From the NCBI GenBank assembly GCA_003013855.2, contig ML058494.1:1240001-1304000 (forward strand): a stretch of 64,000 nt of DNA, in the 5' to 3' direction. The notes under the pieces were generated by a model, which saw only the letters and a list, made by a program, of their open reading frames with translations, did no database searches and was not told where the DNA came from. The stretch is from Liriodendron chinense. Lineage: Eukaryota; Streptophyta; Magnoliopsida; Magnoliales; Magnoliaceae. The position numbers were made by a program, and so were the translations under genes. Of this stretch, positions 24,401 through 36,153 are shown piece after piece; within the stretch, counting starts at the first letter, position 1, and each line of letters starts with the position of its first letter.

Positions 24401-24880
24401 AGTGGCCGGGACAGATTTCTTGCTGTCTTAAAATGATTGGTCAGACGGACCGGCCGACCGGTCGAATTAAGCCCCCTAAGACATGATTTTCCAGATGTGT
24501 TGCTGTCCACTTTGGGCCGTCTTCCGACCAGTCGGACTACCGGTCTAAGGCATGAAAACTACATATTTTCAGTTCTGTTTTGCAGCAATTCATATAACCT
24601 CTTGGCTATCTTTTAGGTGATCTTTTAGGATACCTAGGGCCAATCTAAGATAAGTAAAAGTATCCTAATGGTCACGGTCATATAGAGGTTATGATTTTGG
24701 TTAGGTTCAAGTTTAATGCACACCAAGGCATCTCTTTTACCAGTTTCTTCTTCCTTGATGCAGCAGGTCGGTCTTGAGTCTTTTGTCTCCGTCTTCATTA
24801 AGCTCAACCGACATTAGACTCACTGACCTAAGTGATGGACAAACAAGGTGCACTAGTATGCCATAAAAAGTGCACTAACA
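21435..24880 (-). mobile_element. Unclassified solo LTR, copy 2, TSD CCTTG
   Basis: Flanked by CCTTG at 21430-21434 and 24881-24885. On + coordinates it runs from TGAAATTATGCC to GTGCACTAACA. Without the nested Athila LTR (22714-24183) it is about 1.97 kb. It matches copy 1 at 10201-11586. Read on -, it carries ACCGGTC palindromic blocks (24350-24540), then a TATA-like site, then a leader with the antisense of 'gtggttcgactttgagtcta'. No coding capacity; the superfamily is undecided. Confidence 0.85.
22714..24183 (+). mobile_element. Athila-type solo LTR, TSD AAAAT
   Basis: Starts TGTTGAGCTCCGAATTATGC and ends CTTGAGGCAAGCGAACA. It is flanked by AAAAT at 22709-22713 and 24184-24188. A TATAAAAGG box is at 23206-23214. 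GGCCGGC-type blocks at 23030-23145 lie upstream of it. The 5' arm of the leader stem-loop is degraded (gttgatgggctaagaggtgaagc). Confidence 0.9.
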
Positions 24881-24885
24881 CCTTG

Positions 24886-25721
24886 GGCACTTGCCACATA
24901 CGAGCAACCGTGAATTCTGTTGTTGATCCTGCGAATCCACAGTGAAACGTGCTCCTGTTCAACTTGTAAAGATGATCGCACCTCCGTGCCTTCATCAACA
25001 AGAGTGCCCCCATTGTCACTTTACTATACCGATCGCAGTTGTTAAACCTGCACCCTGTAGCCTTGAGTGCACCAAGAGATATCAAATTCTTTTTCAGGCT
25101 AGGGATGTGCCTCACATCTTTCATGACTCGTTCAATCCCATTGAACATCCTAATGCACAACGTACCAATACCCACCACCTTGCAGGCATAACAATTGCCC
25201 ACAATCACCAATCCACCATTATACTTCCTGTATGTTATGAATGAACTCTAGGTTAGGACATACATGACATGATGCACCTGAATCCAAGGGCCACTCACCA
25301 CTGACAGACCCCTTATAGGATACCGGTAACACATCACAATCATCACTTGTGTCCTCCATGATCCTCGCTGTATTAGCTTCCCTAGAAGAATTTTCAGACT
25401 TCTCTTGCTTCGTCTTGGGATTCTGAGAATCACCTTCATGTGGCTTTCCTGTCAACAATTCCAACACCTCACCTTGCCCTTCCCTTTACCCTTGACTTTA
25501 GATCTTGATTGAGAATATCCCCTACATGATCTGACTTTCTTCACATCATAATCAGTGCTTCTGAGAAAGAAAGAGAACCCACGTCACTACTTTTTTTTAT
25601 CATTGCCTTCAATTGGAGGGCTGAAATAATGGTTTCAATGCTAATGGTCTCCCTCCCTGCTCATAAAGAGTCTTTAAATGACTTATATGAATACGAAAGA
25701 GAATTCAACATGATGCATGCT
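24886..25721 (-). pseudogene. Ty1/copia gag-protease remnant
   Basis: On the - strand the pieces read gag (about 25720-25480) then protease. The protease shows WPLDSGASCHVCPN with the aspartic-protease D-S-G-A motif (about 25305-25255), then MKDVRHIPSLKKNLISLGAL and the YKLN... pre-integrase part down to MWQVPK at 24886. A frame change separates the two protease segments near 25215 and stops interrupt gag. The left side is joined by deletion to the 3' internal fragment. The right side is cut at 25721 by the Ogre-like LTR. Confidence 0.8.
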
Positions 25722-27063
25722 TGTGGACGCTCGCCGTTCTGCGCTCCCAAACGTTCTCCTTTCCTTTCGGAAAAGAGGAGTACGTGCGCGCGAATCGTCG
25801 TTTGTGCCACTGGCTCACCTCGTTCTCGAGGGCTTTTTGTCGGTTGTTGTGTTATGCTAGATATGTTGGATGAGTTTGTGTAAGACCAGAGTCGCCACTA
25901 GTTAGTTACTTCGAATCTACAGTCTGCTAGACCTCGTAGAAACGTTAGAGAAGGGAAGCCGAAGACTCTTTCCTCTAAAATGACTCCTTTTGATCTGCGG
26001 CTAGAGATTCGAGGTAAGGGATCACGGTTAGAGGGTGGGAAGAGGTTAAGCACCCCACACGTTGCCCGTACCGAGGTACGGTCTCTACTTCACAGAATCG
26101 AACTAGTACTTGAAAATCTGAATTAATCCCCGTACATTCTCATGAATGACATGAAGCATGAATGCAGGTCTGAATAATAATAGTTTCTGATGGGCAGGTT
26201 TCCATTAACAGGTAAGCCCAGAGCATTCGCTCGAACTGACAGGTGCTTTATGCGGGATGCATGCTGTGTGTTTGAATAATCAAATTGTCTGTAGTGATAT
26301 AATAAGCAGGGGGGTTGGAAGAAAAGTAAATGTTGCACTTATGCTAGATGCGAATGAGATGATGCTGGTAAAAGAGTAGCTGGATGGACGGAAGTGTCGC
26401 AAGGATTTTCTTCGAGTGGCTGGATCAAGACTTGGGTGGCTTGGGAGGCTTAGACCGGGGTCAGGCTGGGCTGGACCAGGGCTAGACTCTTCTCACTCGG
26501 GCTCTCTTTGTTGGAGGAATTGACTAAAAAGGGGGAGATGGACTTGGAACTCTCGGACTGAAGAGAAGGGAGGTGGATGCTGAATGTGAAGGGGAGAAGG
26601 GGTATTTATAGCGGCGGAGAGTGGTAACTCCCGTAAATAAGTTTGGACGGTCCCGGCCCCATACGGCCGTGCTGCTTCGGCTTCGGAGCGTACGGCCTCC
26701 GAACCTAAAGCAGAAAAGCCCTAGGTTTAGAGTTCGGACGTGCTCCGAAGCTGTGGTTTAGAACTAGGTGAGTTGACTGGGTTTGAGAGATGGGTTGACA
26801 CGGTGAGTTGACTCGGTGATTTGACTCAGCGGGTTAACTCACCAATTTTGACTTTTTAAGGATTTTTTGACTGGTTTTTCTTATAGGGGGTTTTTTGGGT
26901 TGATGTTTAGGGGTGAGTTGACTGGGTTCAGGCTTGAGCTGGGCTATGGATTGGGGCTTACAAGGGTGAATTTGGCTGGGTTTGAACATAGGATTTGGGG
27001 GTATGGTCCTCCATTCATTCAGCTATCTCTACTAACATTGTAGCCGAAGGTGGGGTGTCTACA
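25722..27063 (-). mobile_element. 3' LTR of giant Ogre-like Tat element
   Basis: On the - strand it starts TGTAGACACCCCACC, the start I associate with Ogre/Tat LTRs, right after the polypurine tract GAAGAGGGGCATC (27064-27077 on +). A - strand TATA box GCTATAAATACCCC lies at about 26614-26622, mid-LTR. The far end is at 25722, where copia gag homology stops and TGTGGACG begins on +. The phrase 'gagtcgccac' (25883), a hallmark of Tat/Ogre ends, lies near that side. The 5' LTR should lie beyond the window, so boundaries rest on motifs only. Confidence 0.65.
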
Positions 27064-27077
27064 GATGCCCCTCTTCG
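27064..27077 (-). other. Polypurine tract of the Ogre-like element
   Basis: The - strand reads CGAAGAGGGGCATC immediately before the LTR start TGTAGACACC. It fixes the LTR boundary at 27063 and the - orientation of the element, in agreement with pol at 58608-61865. Confidence 0.7.
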
Positions 27078-29640
27078 ACAGAGGTTGTGCGCAACCGAAT
27101 GTCAAAGCGAGTGGACACCCCACTTCTGACCTGGTCATTCATAGATCGTGGTCTGAAATCTTTGCTTGCCTTTACATCTGCGTCAGTAGATCGTCTAGAA
27201 ATTGATCACTCGCACATACCGAGAGAGTTTGGAGAAAATGTTACGATTGTCCCTGATGCGCTGCAACCTGGGTACCCAACCACAACCCTTCCATTCCTAA
27301 TTGGTACTAACATCGAAAAGGTACAGTAGAGCCTCTGCGTCCATCATAGTCTTATGAGGTTACCGACCCTGAGATTGATTGTTTGATGCTTTCCCGGATC
27401 ACTCCAGGAGTACTTGTTTCACTTGATTGTCAAAGTGGTTAGCTGCCCTGCGTCCATGTAGTCTTACGGGAGTCCACTATGCCGACTTGGACTTAGTCAA
27501 GGTACCTCAGGCATCCACGCCTAGGTATGTGCGGGTGAACTCTTTCCACCCGATCTGCTAGTTTTGATGCTTGGTTTGTAATTCATTCTTTCCTAGATTG
27601 TGGTTCGGAATCTTTGTTTTCCTTTGTATTTGAGTCAGTTGATTGTTTGGAAATTGATAACTCTCACATACCGCGAGAGTTTAGAGACAACGTTGCGATT
27701 GTCCCTGCATGCGCTGCAACCTGGGTACCCAATTACAACCCTTTCATTCCTGATCGGTACTAACATCGGAAAGGTACAGTAGAGCCTCTGCATCCGTCAT
27801 AGTCTTACGAGGTTACTGACCCTGAGATTGATTGTTTGATGTTTTCCCGGATCACTCCAGCAGTACTTGTTTCACTTGACTGTCAAAGTGGTTAGCTGTC
27901 CTGCGTCCATGTAGTCTTACTGGAGATCACTACGCCGACTTAGACTGAGTCAAGGTACTTTAGGAATCCACGCCTAGGTATGTGCCGGTGAACTCTTTCC
28001 ACCCGATCTGCTGATTTTGATACTTGGGTTACAATTCATTGTTTCCATCGTTCAGATGGTTTCTTTGACTGAGCCTTTTGGCTTTCATCTTTTCGTATCT
28101 TGGCATGTGGTACGACCGCATTGACACTGGAGTTCAGTTCAACCGTACTCTGAGTGCATTGGATCCGATGATCTCCGGGGAAACCGCGAGACATCAGATC
28201 TTATTTGATTTTTGCGTCGACTCCTACTCAGAGATATGGAAGATCTCTTGATGTTTTGGAGGTCGAATGCTCTACTAGGAAAATATTTTTGGATTTTGAA
28301 AAGGTACTCACTCTGGGGAGTGATACTCCGTGGGGTTTTTATTTGTAAATAGGAATATATATAATATTTTTTGTCTTTTTGAAGAGGAAATCTAGCTTGC
28401 ACGCGCCTCCACTAGGGATGCCTAAGGGATCTTTGGCTAACTAGCTTTCATTTTGAAAGCAAGTAAACATGATGATTGATGCGATGCATGGGGATGCATG
28501 GAGATGCATATTTGATGATGGATGCATGGTTTGGCTCGTTCTCTTTTAGTTTGATGATTTTACTTTTGATGCGGAGAACTTTGAGCTTATTGCTTGCAGG
28601 GTTTTGCTCCCCTGGGGATTTTTTTTTAATGAGGATGTTTGGTCAGCAGGTTGGTCAAGACCCTGACCTGTGGTCGATCAGGTCTATTGTCCCAAGATGC
28701 TGCTTCTTTACTAATAGGAATGGATGAAGGATGTTGTCAGACTTCAAGATGTTCTTCTGTGAATGGATGTGATTGAGACGGTGATTGGTCGCCAGTTTTG
28801 GTCAAGATTCCAATTTGCGGGCGATCGGATCCGTCATCCCAAACTGTGAAGTGAGTGAGCGGAGTTCGAGACTCTTGAAGTGCAGTGCTGGGGATAGTGA
28901 CATTTTTTTGTGATTTTTGCAAATATGTGGTTCTAATCTTTACCTGAGTAGTCAGGATGGAGATCGATTATTGAAAACAAATTAAATATTTTTGTGATTT
29001 TGAAAATATTTGATCCGAGTAAGGATTGGTATTATTGAAAGCAAGGGAAGTATTTTTGTGATCTTTGAAAATATTTTGCCATGTTTTGGTATTTTCTGAT
29101 TTTCTGAAATGCAAGAAATGTATGGATTTTTCATCCATTTCTAGCTTCTACTGCTGGTAAGGCACCCAATCCATTTTACGTCAGCGAGCAAGACGAATCT
29201 CACACAGTTAAGTGCCGTAGTTTTACATCTTCGGATGAGGAGATTTTGAGGATTTCCAGTCAACACACCCACAAAGTTACATATTCCTCATGTGCAATGC
29301 ACATAGACCACGTATCGTCCGACGGACTCCTTCGGCCACAAAATGAGCTACATCCTCACATTTTCCTTTGTCAATCCAGTTTGGGGCCTTATGCTGCTCA
29401 CAATTACGTGAGGGTGCGCTTCACCTCCCAACTGCCTTAATCCCCTTCATGAGTTTTAGGAATAGGGAACATCCGTCAGATTCAACAGCGACTTCCAAAT
29501 CAAGGTTGTCTGTCATGGTGCATTCAACACGAACAGGATTGCGGGGCTCTGCCCGCCTCAGCCCTTACCTGTTTAGAAGACTCCGGACACCCGTACGATC
29601 AAGTGTCAGCCATATTCGGAACAGGTTAGGAAAGAAAGTC
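27078..29640 (-). mobile_element. 3' untranslated region of the Ogre-like element
   Basis: Non-coding. It includes two copies of a ~452-bp repeat (27148-28051), then AT-rich DNA with several 'aaatattttgtgatttt' phrases (28900-29080) and a GC-richer stretch at 29160-29640. Open frames here are short and not conserved between the repeat copies. Confidence 0.55.
27148..28051. repeat. 452-bp tandem duplication
   Basis: The copies begin GTGGTCTGAAATC at 27148 and GTGGTTCGGAATC at 27600. Both contain 'catgtagtcttac' and 'gaactctttccacccgatctg' in the same order. A short third start appears near 28040 (attcattgtttcc). They differ by scattered point changes. Confidence 0.9.
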
Positions 29641-31042
29641 CCCGAGAAGTTAATCCCAATGTAGTTTTAGGTCTTCGGACCGTTGGGGATAAATTTGCAC
29701 AGTTGAAATTGATGGTGATTTTTTTTGTTTTGGAAAAGTTCCAGACTTCAACTCGAGTAATCGAGATTGATACTGGTTTTTTAAGGAAAGCTTAAAATCT
29801 TTTTGGTATCTTTTTTTTTCTTGAAATGATCCGGGTTATCGAACCTTGAGCCAAGCGGTCGAGGCCGATGCCAGTTTTTTGTTAAAATCAAGAAAAGTCC
29901 CCCGAGAAATTAATCTCAGTGTAGTTTAAGGTCTTCGGACCTAACATTATGTACAAGCTGAAAATACATTCTTTTTGTGATTTTTTTTAAAAGATCCGGA
30001 TTATCGAACCTTGATCCGAGCTGTCACGGTCGATGCCGGTTTTTATTAAAAGTCTCTCGGGATGTTGATCCCGACGTAGTTTAAGGTCTTCGGACCCAAA
30101 ACTTTGTACAGGCGATGCTGGAAATACACTTTTTTTTTAAATGTCCAGAGTCATCGGATCGTGATTCGAACGATCAAGACCGATGTCGGTTTTTATTGAA
30201 AATCCCTCGGGATCTTGATCTCGACGTAGTTTAAGGTCTTAAGACCCAAAACTTATGTACATGCTAAAATACATTCTTTTTCTGATTTTTTTTTTTGAAA
30301 AGATCCGGATTATCGGCCCTTGATCTAAGCAGTTGAGGCCGATGCCGGTTTTTATTATGAAATCCCTCGGGATGTTGATCTCGACGTAGTTTAAGGTCTT
30401 CAGACCAAAAACTTTATACAAGAAATAATTGTTTTATTTTTTAAAAAATTTTCGGAGTCGTCGGATCTTGATTCGAGCAATTAAGACCGATGCCGGTTTT
30501 TATTAAAAATCCCTCGGGATCTTGATCCCGACGTAGTTTAAGGTATTTGGACCAAAACTTTGTACAAGTGAGGCATGGAAATGCATATATATTTTTTTTT
30601 CAAAAAATGTCCGGAGTCATCGGATCTTGATTCGAGCAATCAAGACCGATGCCGTTTTTTATTAAAAATCCCTCGGGATCTTGATCCCGACGTAGTTTAA
30701 GGTCTTCGGACCAAAACTTTGTACAAGCTGAGATCGGGAATACATTTTTTTTATTTTGAAAAATGTCTGGTGTTGTCAGATCTTGATTCGGACGATTAAG
30801 ACCGGTACGGTTTTTATTGGAAATCCCTCTGGATCTTGATCTCGACGTAGTTTAAGGTCTTCAGACCAGAACTTTGTACAGAATAGGGTAACACATTTTT
30901 TTTAATTTTTTTGAAATGATCCCGGTCATCAGATCATGGCCTGAACAGTTGGAATCGATGTCGGTTTTTATTGAAAATCCCTCAGGATCTTGATCCCGAC
31001 GTACTTTAAGGTCTTTAGACCAAAACTTTATACAGAATGTGG

Positions 31043-31108
<66 letters not shown>

Positions 31109-31390
31109 GAAATGATCTAGGTCATCAGATCTTGGCTCGAACGGTTGGGATCAATGCCGGTTTTTATTACAAGTCCCTCGGGATCTTGATGCTGACGTAG
31201 TTTAAGGTCTTCGGACCAAAACTTTGTACAGAATGGGGCAATACATTTTTTTTTATTTTGAAAAATGTCCGGTATCGTCGGATCTTGATTCGGACGATTA
31301 AGACCGCTATCGGTTTTTATTGGAAATCCCTCGGGATCTTAATCCCGACATAGTTTAAGGTCTTTCGGACCACAACTTTGTGAAGTAGGC
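29641..31390. repeat. ~155-bp tandem array, about 11 copies
   Basis: The phrase 'gtagtttaaggtcttcgg', with small variants, occurs at 29661, 29921, 30076, 30226, 30386, 30533, 30692, 30847, 31001, 31197 and 31349. Most spacings are 147-160 bp; 196 bp occurs where an AT microsatellite grew inside a unit. The first interval (260 bp) has decayed. Each good unit also has CGGGATC-TT-GATCCCG, a near-perfect inverted repeat, and a poly-T stretch. Tandem arrays in the 3' region are known for Ogre/Tat elements and can seed satellites. Confidence 0.93.
31046..31106. repeat. (AT)n microsatellite
   Basis: About 60 bp of pure AT/TA repeat inside one unit of the 155-bp array, lengthening that unit to 196 bp. 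Confidence 0.95.
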
Positions 31391-32914
31391 AGCGATCAAG
31401 GTTGGAAATTCTCGAGATTTTTCTGAGAATGATTCAGATCTTCAGGCCATGACTTTGGATGGTTGAGATCACTGTTTGACCAAGTCAATTCTTTTCTTTT
31501 TCTTGGAAATTCCATGGAGCTTTTTCCATATCATCAAGATAATTTCTCCCCAATTTCTCACCAAATGAGACTTTAGTGAGATTCTTTTTTCCTTTTTTTC
31601 TCCTCCTCTTCCATCACTTCACTCTTACATGGAGGTACAAGATTCACTTGCAACCACCCTTCCCAAGGAGGAGTTCTTCCCAAGGAGAGAGGGTGAGGGG
31701 TCGTTTCAACCTTGTGGGAGGACGGACGGCCCCCTGGGTGCCGCCCAAGCTTCTCCTGCCAACTAATTTTTCCAGTGGGTTGGATAATGGGGTGCCCTCC
31801 CCTTTTCTATATAACATGGGGCGCCCTTGGCCCCTCTAACGTGCAATCTCTCTCTTCTCTTTCTCACACTCTCTCTTTCTTCAAGTTTTTCTCTTTCTTT
31901 TGGTGGCCTCTTGCTCTCTTCAAGAGGTGGGGCCTTGGTGAAGCTTTTAGGACAGCAAGGTGGTCCCCTTTTGGTGAGTGGTGAAGGTATGGACCACTCC
32001 CTTTTCTTTCGTGTCCTTTTTCTTCTTTACTTTCTCTCCTCATGTTTTCTTTCTTCTCTTCATGTAGATATTCCAAGGGAGTCAAGGTGGGCCCAAGCCT
32101 TTTTTGGCCTTTTTCTACTTCTCCAATCTCTTCTCAAGGTGGTGCATGGAGAGGAACATTGCAAGCTTCATTCCTTTCTTTCTTTTCTTTTTCATTCTCC
32201 CCTCATGTGTATGTAAAGGGTAATTTTGCCATGTTCATCAAATGTGCATGGCAAAATATCCTATCTTCTCTCATGGGAGTGGGGCCCCTTTTTATGTGTA
32301 TCAAATGGGCTCAAAGTGAAGTCACGACCCTTGGTGTATTTGACGGGCCCCATACTTCATTTTGGGTTCCCTCATGCTCTCTTTTCCTTGCCATATTCTC
32401 CTTATAGCTTTCTTTTCTTTTCTACCATCTTTTCAAGGTTTGGGCCCATGAGATTGGTAGGGCCCACCTCAAGTTTTGGGCTCATAGTGCTCACTTTGGA
32501 TGGCCCCATCTTTTTTTACATGTAAATGGACAAAAGTGACTAGCCCATTCTTCACTTGGATCTCAAGTGGGCTAGTTGGGCCTTTATGGATAAGTAGCCC
32601 AAATCTTCCACCATTTCTTGATTATGATGTATACCCTTATATACAAAGCGTGGTGGGCTCCCTAGAATTTCTCCATATAGATGGGCTTTTGGGCCCTCAT
32701 TGAAACTTATGAATTTCTTTGAGTCATGTGTGCACCACTACACTTTGTGCATGTGGGAGTCTTTCTCCATGCCTTTTCTTTAGATGGATGGAGGACTTGG
32801 GTTACTTGATCATCCACAAGCCCCATGAGTGAGTTGTTTTAACAATCTCACTAAGTTCAAATGGTTTCCTCATGTAGTAGGGAAGTGGTTCTCAAGAGCT
32901 TCCTTTAATGTTAC
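31391..32914 (+). other. Putative promoter and leader region of the antisense (+ strand) genes
   Basis: Pyrimidine-rich DNA without a supported frame. A + strand TATATAA (31808-31814) is followed by a CT-rich stretch (31840-31900), as in plant 5' leaders. The next + strand gene is the plant-mobile-domain remnant, about 2.1 kb away once the 7.2-kb insertion is removed. Repeated phrases such as 'gtgggcta' and 'gggccca' occur to 32914 and continue at 40152. The promoter role is inference. Confidence 0.4.
31808..31814 (+). promoter_or_regulatory. TATA box candidate for the antisense genes
   Basis: TTTTCTATATAACATGG is followed about 30 bp later by a CT-rich leader. It would drive transcription opposite to the host Ogre-like element, toward the cargo genes. 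No transcript data are available. Confidence 0.35.
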
Positions 32915-35032
32915 TGTTCGCTTCCCCAAGTGTAGGGTTGCGATATAGTAATAATCTCGGTAAGACCGAGGTCGATCCACAAGGAAGGAAGTAAACAATT
33001 CAAATTATCCTAATAACTAGAATCAAAGAGGTTTGTGAAATTGATTTTTAACATAAAATAGAAAATCTGATAATGGAAAGATAACTAGAGCATCAAGGAT
33101 CCACTTATAGCTCTCCTTAGATGCATAATTCGCTATGGTTTCTCACTTTCTCAACTAGAATCGATATTAAGATCTATTTAGTCGGATGATAGAGCTATTA
33201 AACCAAACAATCTGTCATATGTAAGTTCAATGCATAGGATTCACTCAATGTAGGCTGAGCTGAGCATGCTCAATTGCATAGGTCATTCCCCATTCCAAAA
33301 GGTTCAGTTCACAATCATAACCATCCTCAAGTCCTGTCACAAGACAAGGCTAGATCATGATTTGAACTTGATTCAAATCACATGCACAATCCATACATAT
33401 TACGAAATTCAGAAAAGTAGAACTTTGGTAGGAAGTCCCCACATGAAGATCATAGTACTAGAGCGCACTCCAATTCCTCGGATCATGCAGGTTTAGACTG
33501 ATGCAAACCAATTAAGAATTTAAGTAATTCTCCCAAACATCCATGAGTCATCATAAGACTAAGAAAAACTACTTAAAGCTTGTATAAACTTCAAACCATA
33601 GTTCATAATCATGAATTCCAACTTAAAACCAATAGAACGAATTAAACAATCTAAGAAAACTATAAGGTTCACCTCTTAGCTCTAGCTAAGAGATTAGCTA
33701 ATGAAAAACATATTAAAAATAAAACTAGAACTAAGAAAAGGAAGAAAAACTAGTTGGAGGAGGCTAGGAAGCCTCCTATGACTTGAACTCCTTGCTCCCC
33801 ACGTCCTTGCTTGCCCTGGAATAGAAGAGAGCACCTCTTTTTATAGTCCAGCAATAGTACAACAACATAGCAGAATTTGTTTCGCTTGGTACGGCTTAAC
33901 CAATGGTTGGATTGCCTTCAAAATTGATTTATAGCTTCCTTGTAATGTGATATTCCTCATAGATGATTTAGATTTCCAAGATTATCCTCTGAATGGGCCC
34001 ACCAATCATATCACCGACCGCCTCTCAAAATCGCGCACTTCGGGTACCTTCAGAACCAGTCATCTTGCTTTCAACGTTCCGGAGTGTACAGATGTCGGAT
34101 TGATCCTAAATTTTGAACATTGGTAGAAAACTTCCTCCTATACATGATAGATGGATTAGATTGTCCAACACAATCCCAAAATGTGGTCTGAAAATTAGAA
34201 CACTTAGGGCTTTTATAAACTCTGCACAGTTGGATCTTTCTGGATGGTCCATCTTTCTTCCACCGGTACGATCAAACCACACATTCTTTTGATCTGAAAC
34301 TTTGTGGTTATTCATATATGGATGTGGTCTAAAATATGGTCAAAGTAGATTCTTCATATCATCAATGATGGGCCACCCGGACCGGCCCAGAGTGGAACAG
34401 CGAAATCTGGAACTTTCTGGACAGTTCGTATCGTTTTGGCCACCACGATCAATCCGTAGCTCCGATCGATACGAAACCACTTGGGTTAGTTCGGCGTCGA
34501 AATCCTCTTCAACATGGATGTGTTGGATTTTCAAATATCATCAAGATCGGCCCAGAAAACTGGTCTGAAAAATTAGAAACGGGAATGGCCTGCTGTCTGG
34601 AATCTGGAACCTGGAATTTGCATGGCCGATCGGTCAAGACCAGTCGGACAGGGCTGGCCGACCGGTCAATACCGGTCAGGGCCTGTTCCAGCAGCTTCTG
34701 TAGAGGGCAGTAGTGTTGGCCAACCGGTCAAGACCGCTCGGGGACTGTTTGGCCGACCGGTCTTGACCGGTCGGACCCCATTTTCTGCTTTATTTCTTCT
34801 TTCTTTTCTTTCCTTCTTTCTTCCTCATCCTCCTCTCTTTCTTCATCATTCTTTGGTCCACCTTGGGCCTTCATCAAAGGCTCCTAAATGTGCCCTTTTG
34901 CTCATCAATTGGGCAAAGCAACTCTCATTCCTTCAACCACAAAACATGTATTTGATTAGTCTTTAAATCATAAAAATCTTGCATAATGAGTGATGAATTG
35001 GGGTTAGAATATGCACAATTAAGAGCTCAACA
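32915..35032 (-). mobile_element. 3' LTR of the non-autonomous Athila
   Basis: On + it starts TGTTCGCTTCCCCAAGTG and ends AAGAGCTCAACA. It contains GACCGGTC-type palindromes (34622-34770), a - strand TATAAAAAG (33836-33844) and the leader stem-loop CTCTTAGC-TCTA-GCTAAGAG (33673-33692). The interior side is preceded, on -, by the tract GCTGGTTGGGGGTG that primes second-strand synthesis. Confidence 0.93.
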
Positions 35033-36153
35033 CACCCCCAACCAGCATTTTGCTAGTCCCGAGCAAAACATGCATGAAACAAGTTCAATTCTCCAAAAAA
35101 ACAACTCTCATTCAGAAACTATTCTTCTACACATCCCAAGACACACAAGTGTAAAAGTCGGAAAAATTAGGTGATAGAGGTTGAAACCTTAAACTCTGAA
35201 AACATAATAAGTGTTCATATGAAATCCCCGCTGATTGATTGATAAATAGAAGAACTTGAACAAATTCAACCTAGTGTGCATAGTGAATGTTCATCTCATG
35301 ATTTTCCAGGATTATCTTCTTCATAGATCAACTAAACTATGAATTTCAGGGTGCACAGAGCAACAACAAGCCTATGACAAGAATTTGTCTTACTGTCCTT
35401 CCGACGGCTTTCACACTACTTCCCATTTCCGGCTTTGGTTACGGGTAGACCATCCCCCGGTTGGTAATAGGTAGCCCTTTTCGAAATTTTCCACCATGTT
35501 TTCCATCATTCCCAATTTTCATCCTTCCTTTTCCTTTTTTCTTTTTCATTAGATAGGATTTTTAGAAATCCATATCTTTCGTTTTTTTCCCATGGACAAG
35601 GATGGACAAAGTACCCCGGCTTGGTTTCTCAACACGTTAAATCAAAGTCTAACTAATCCACAAATCACATAATCCTTTCAACCCATGAAAATCGTGTAAT
35701 GTGAACTAGGTGTAAAAGTGTTCAACTTTTCTATCACTCACATAAATAGGGGAATTCACATATAAAACCATTATATTAAGAGAAATTCAAAGCTTGCAAC
35801 ATCACTCACTTTGTATCTCCTCTTTTTATACTCGTATCATCTTGAATGCATAGAAGCAACGTTTTCCAAAAGAGTTTTGAATTTTAGAAAAATTGAAATT
35901 TTCTACATAATTGCTCGAAATGTCACAAAAGCTAGTAAATTCATCTAAGGAATCTCACCCCCCAACCAAAATCTTACATTGTCCTCAATGTAATAAGATA
36001 TGTAATATGCATGACATGAGAGCAATGACATAAAACAAAGGAGAGTGAGAACAAGAGTACCTGAGGTAGCAAGTTGATCAATTCTAGCATCTTCCATTGT
36101 CTCAATGAGACTTATTCAATCCTAAATGCAGAAAGAAATCCTAACCTACCTAC

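Noticed and set aside
27087..27782. Two similar frames (80 and 60 codons) in the 452-bp duplication
   Set aside because: They start at different points and lose frame between copies, so similarity comes from the DNA repeat and not from selection on protein.
31827..32407. Overlapping + strand frames of 90-129 codons
   Set aside because: They come from CT-rich low-complexity DNA, give Ser/Leu/Phe-rich text and overlap in two frames. I read the stretch as leader or intron DNA.
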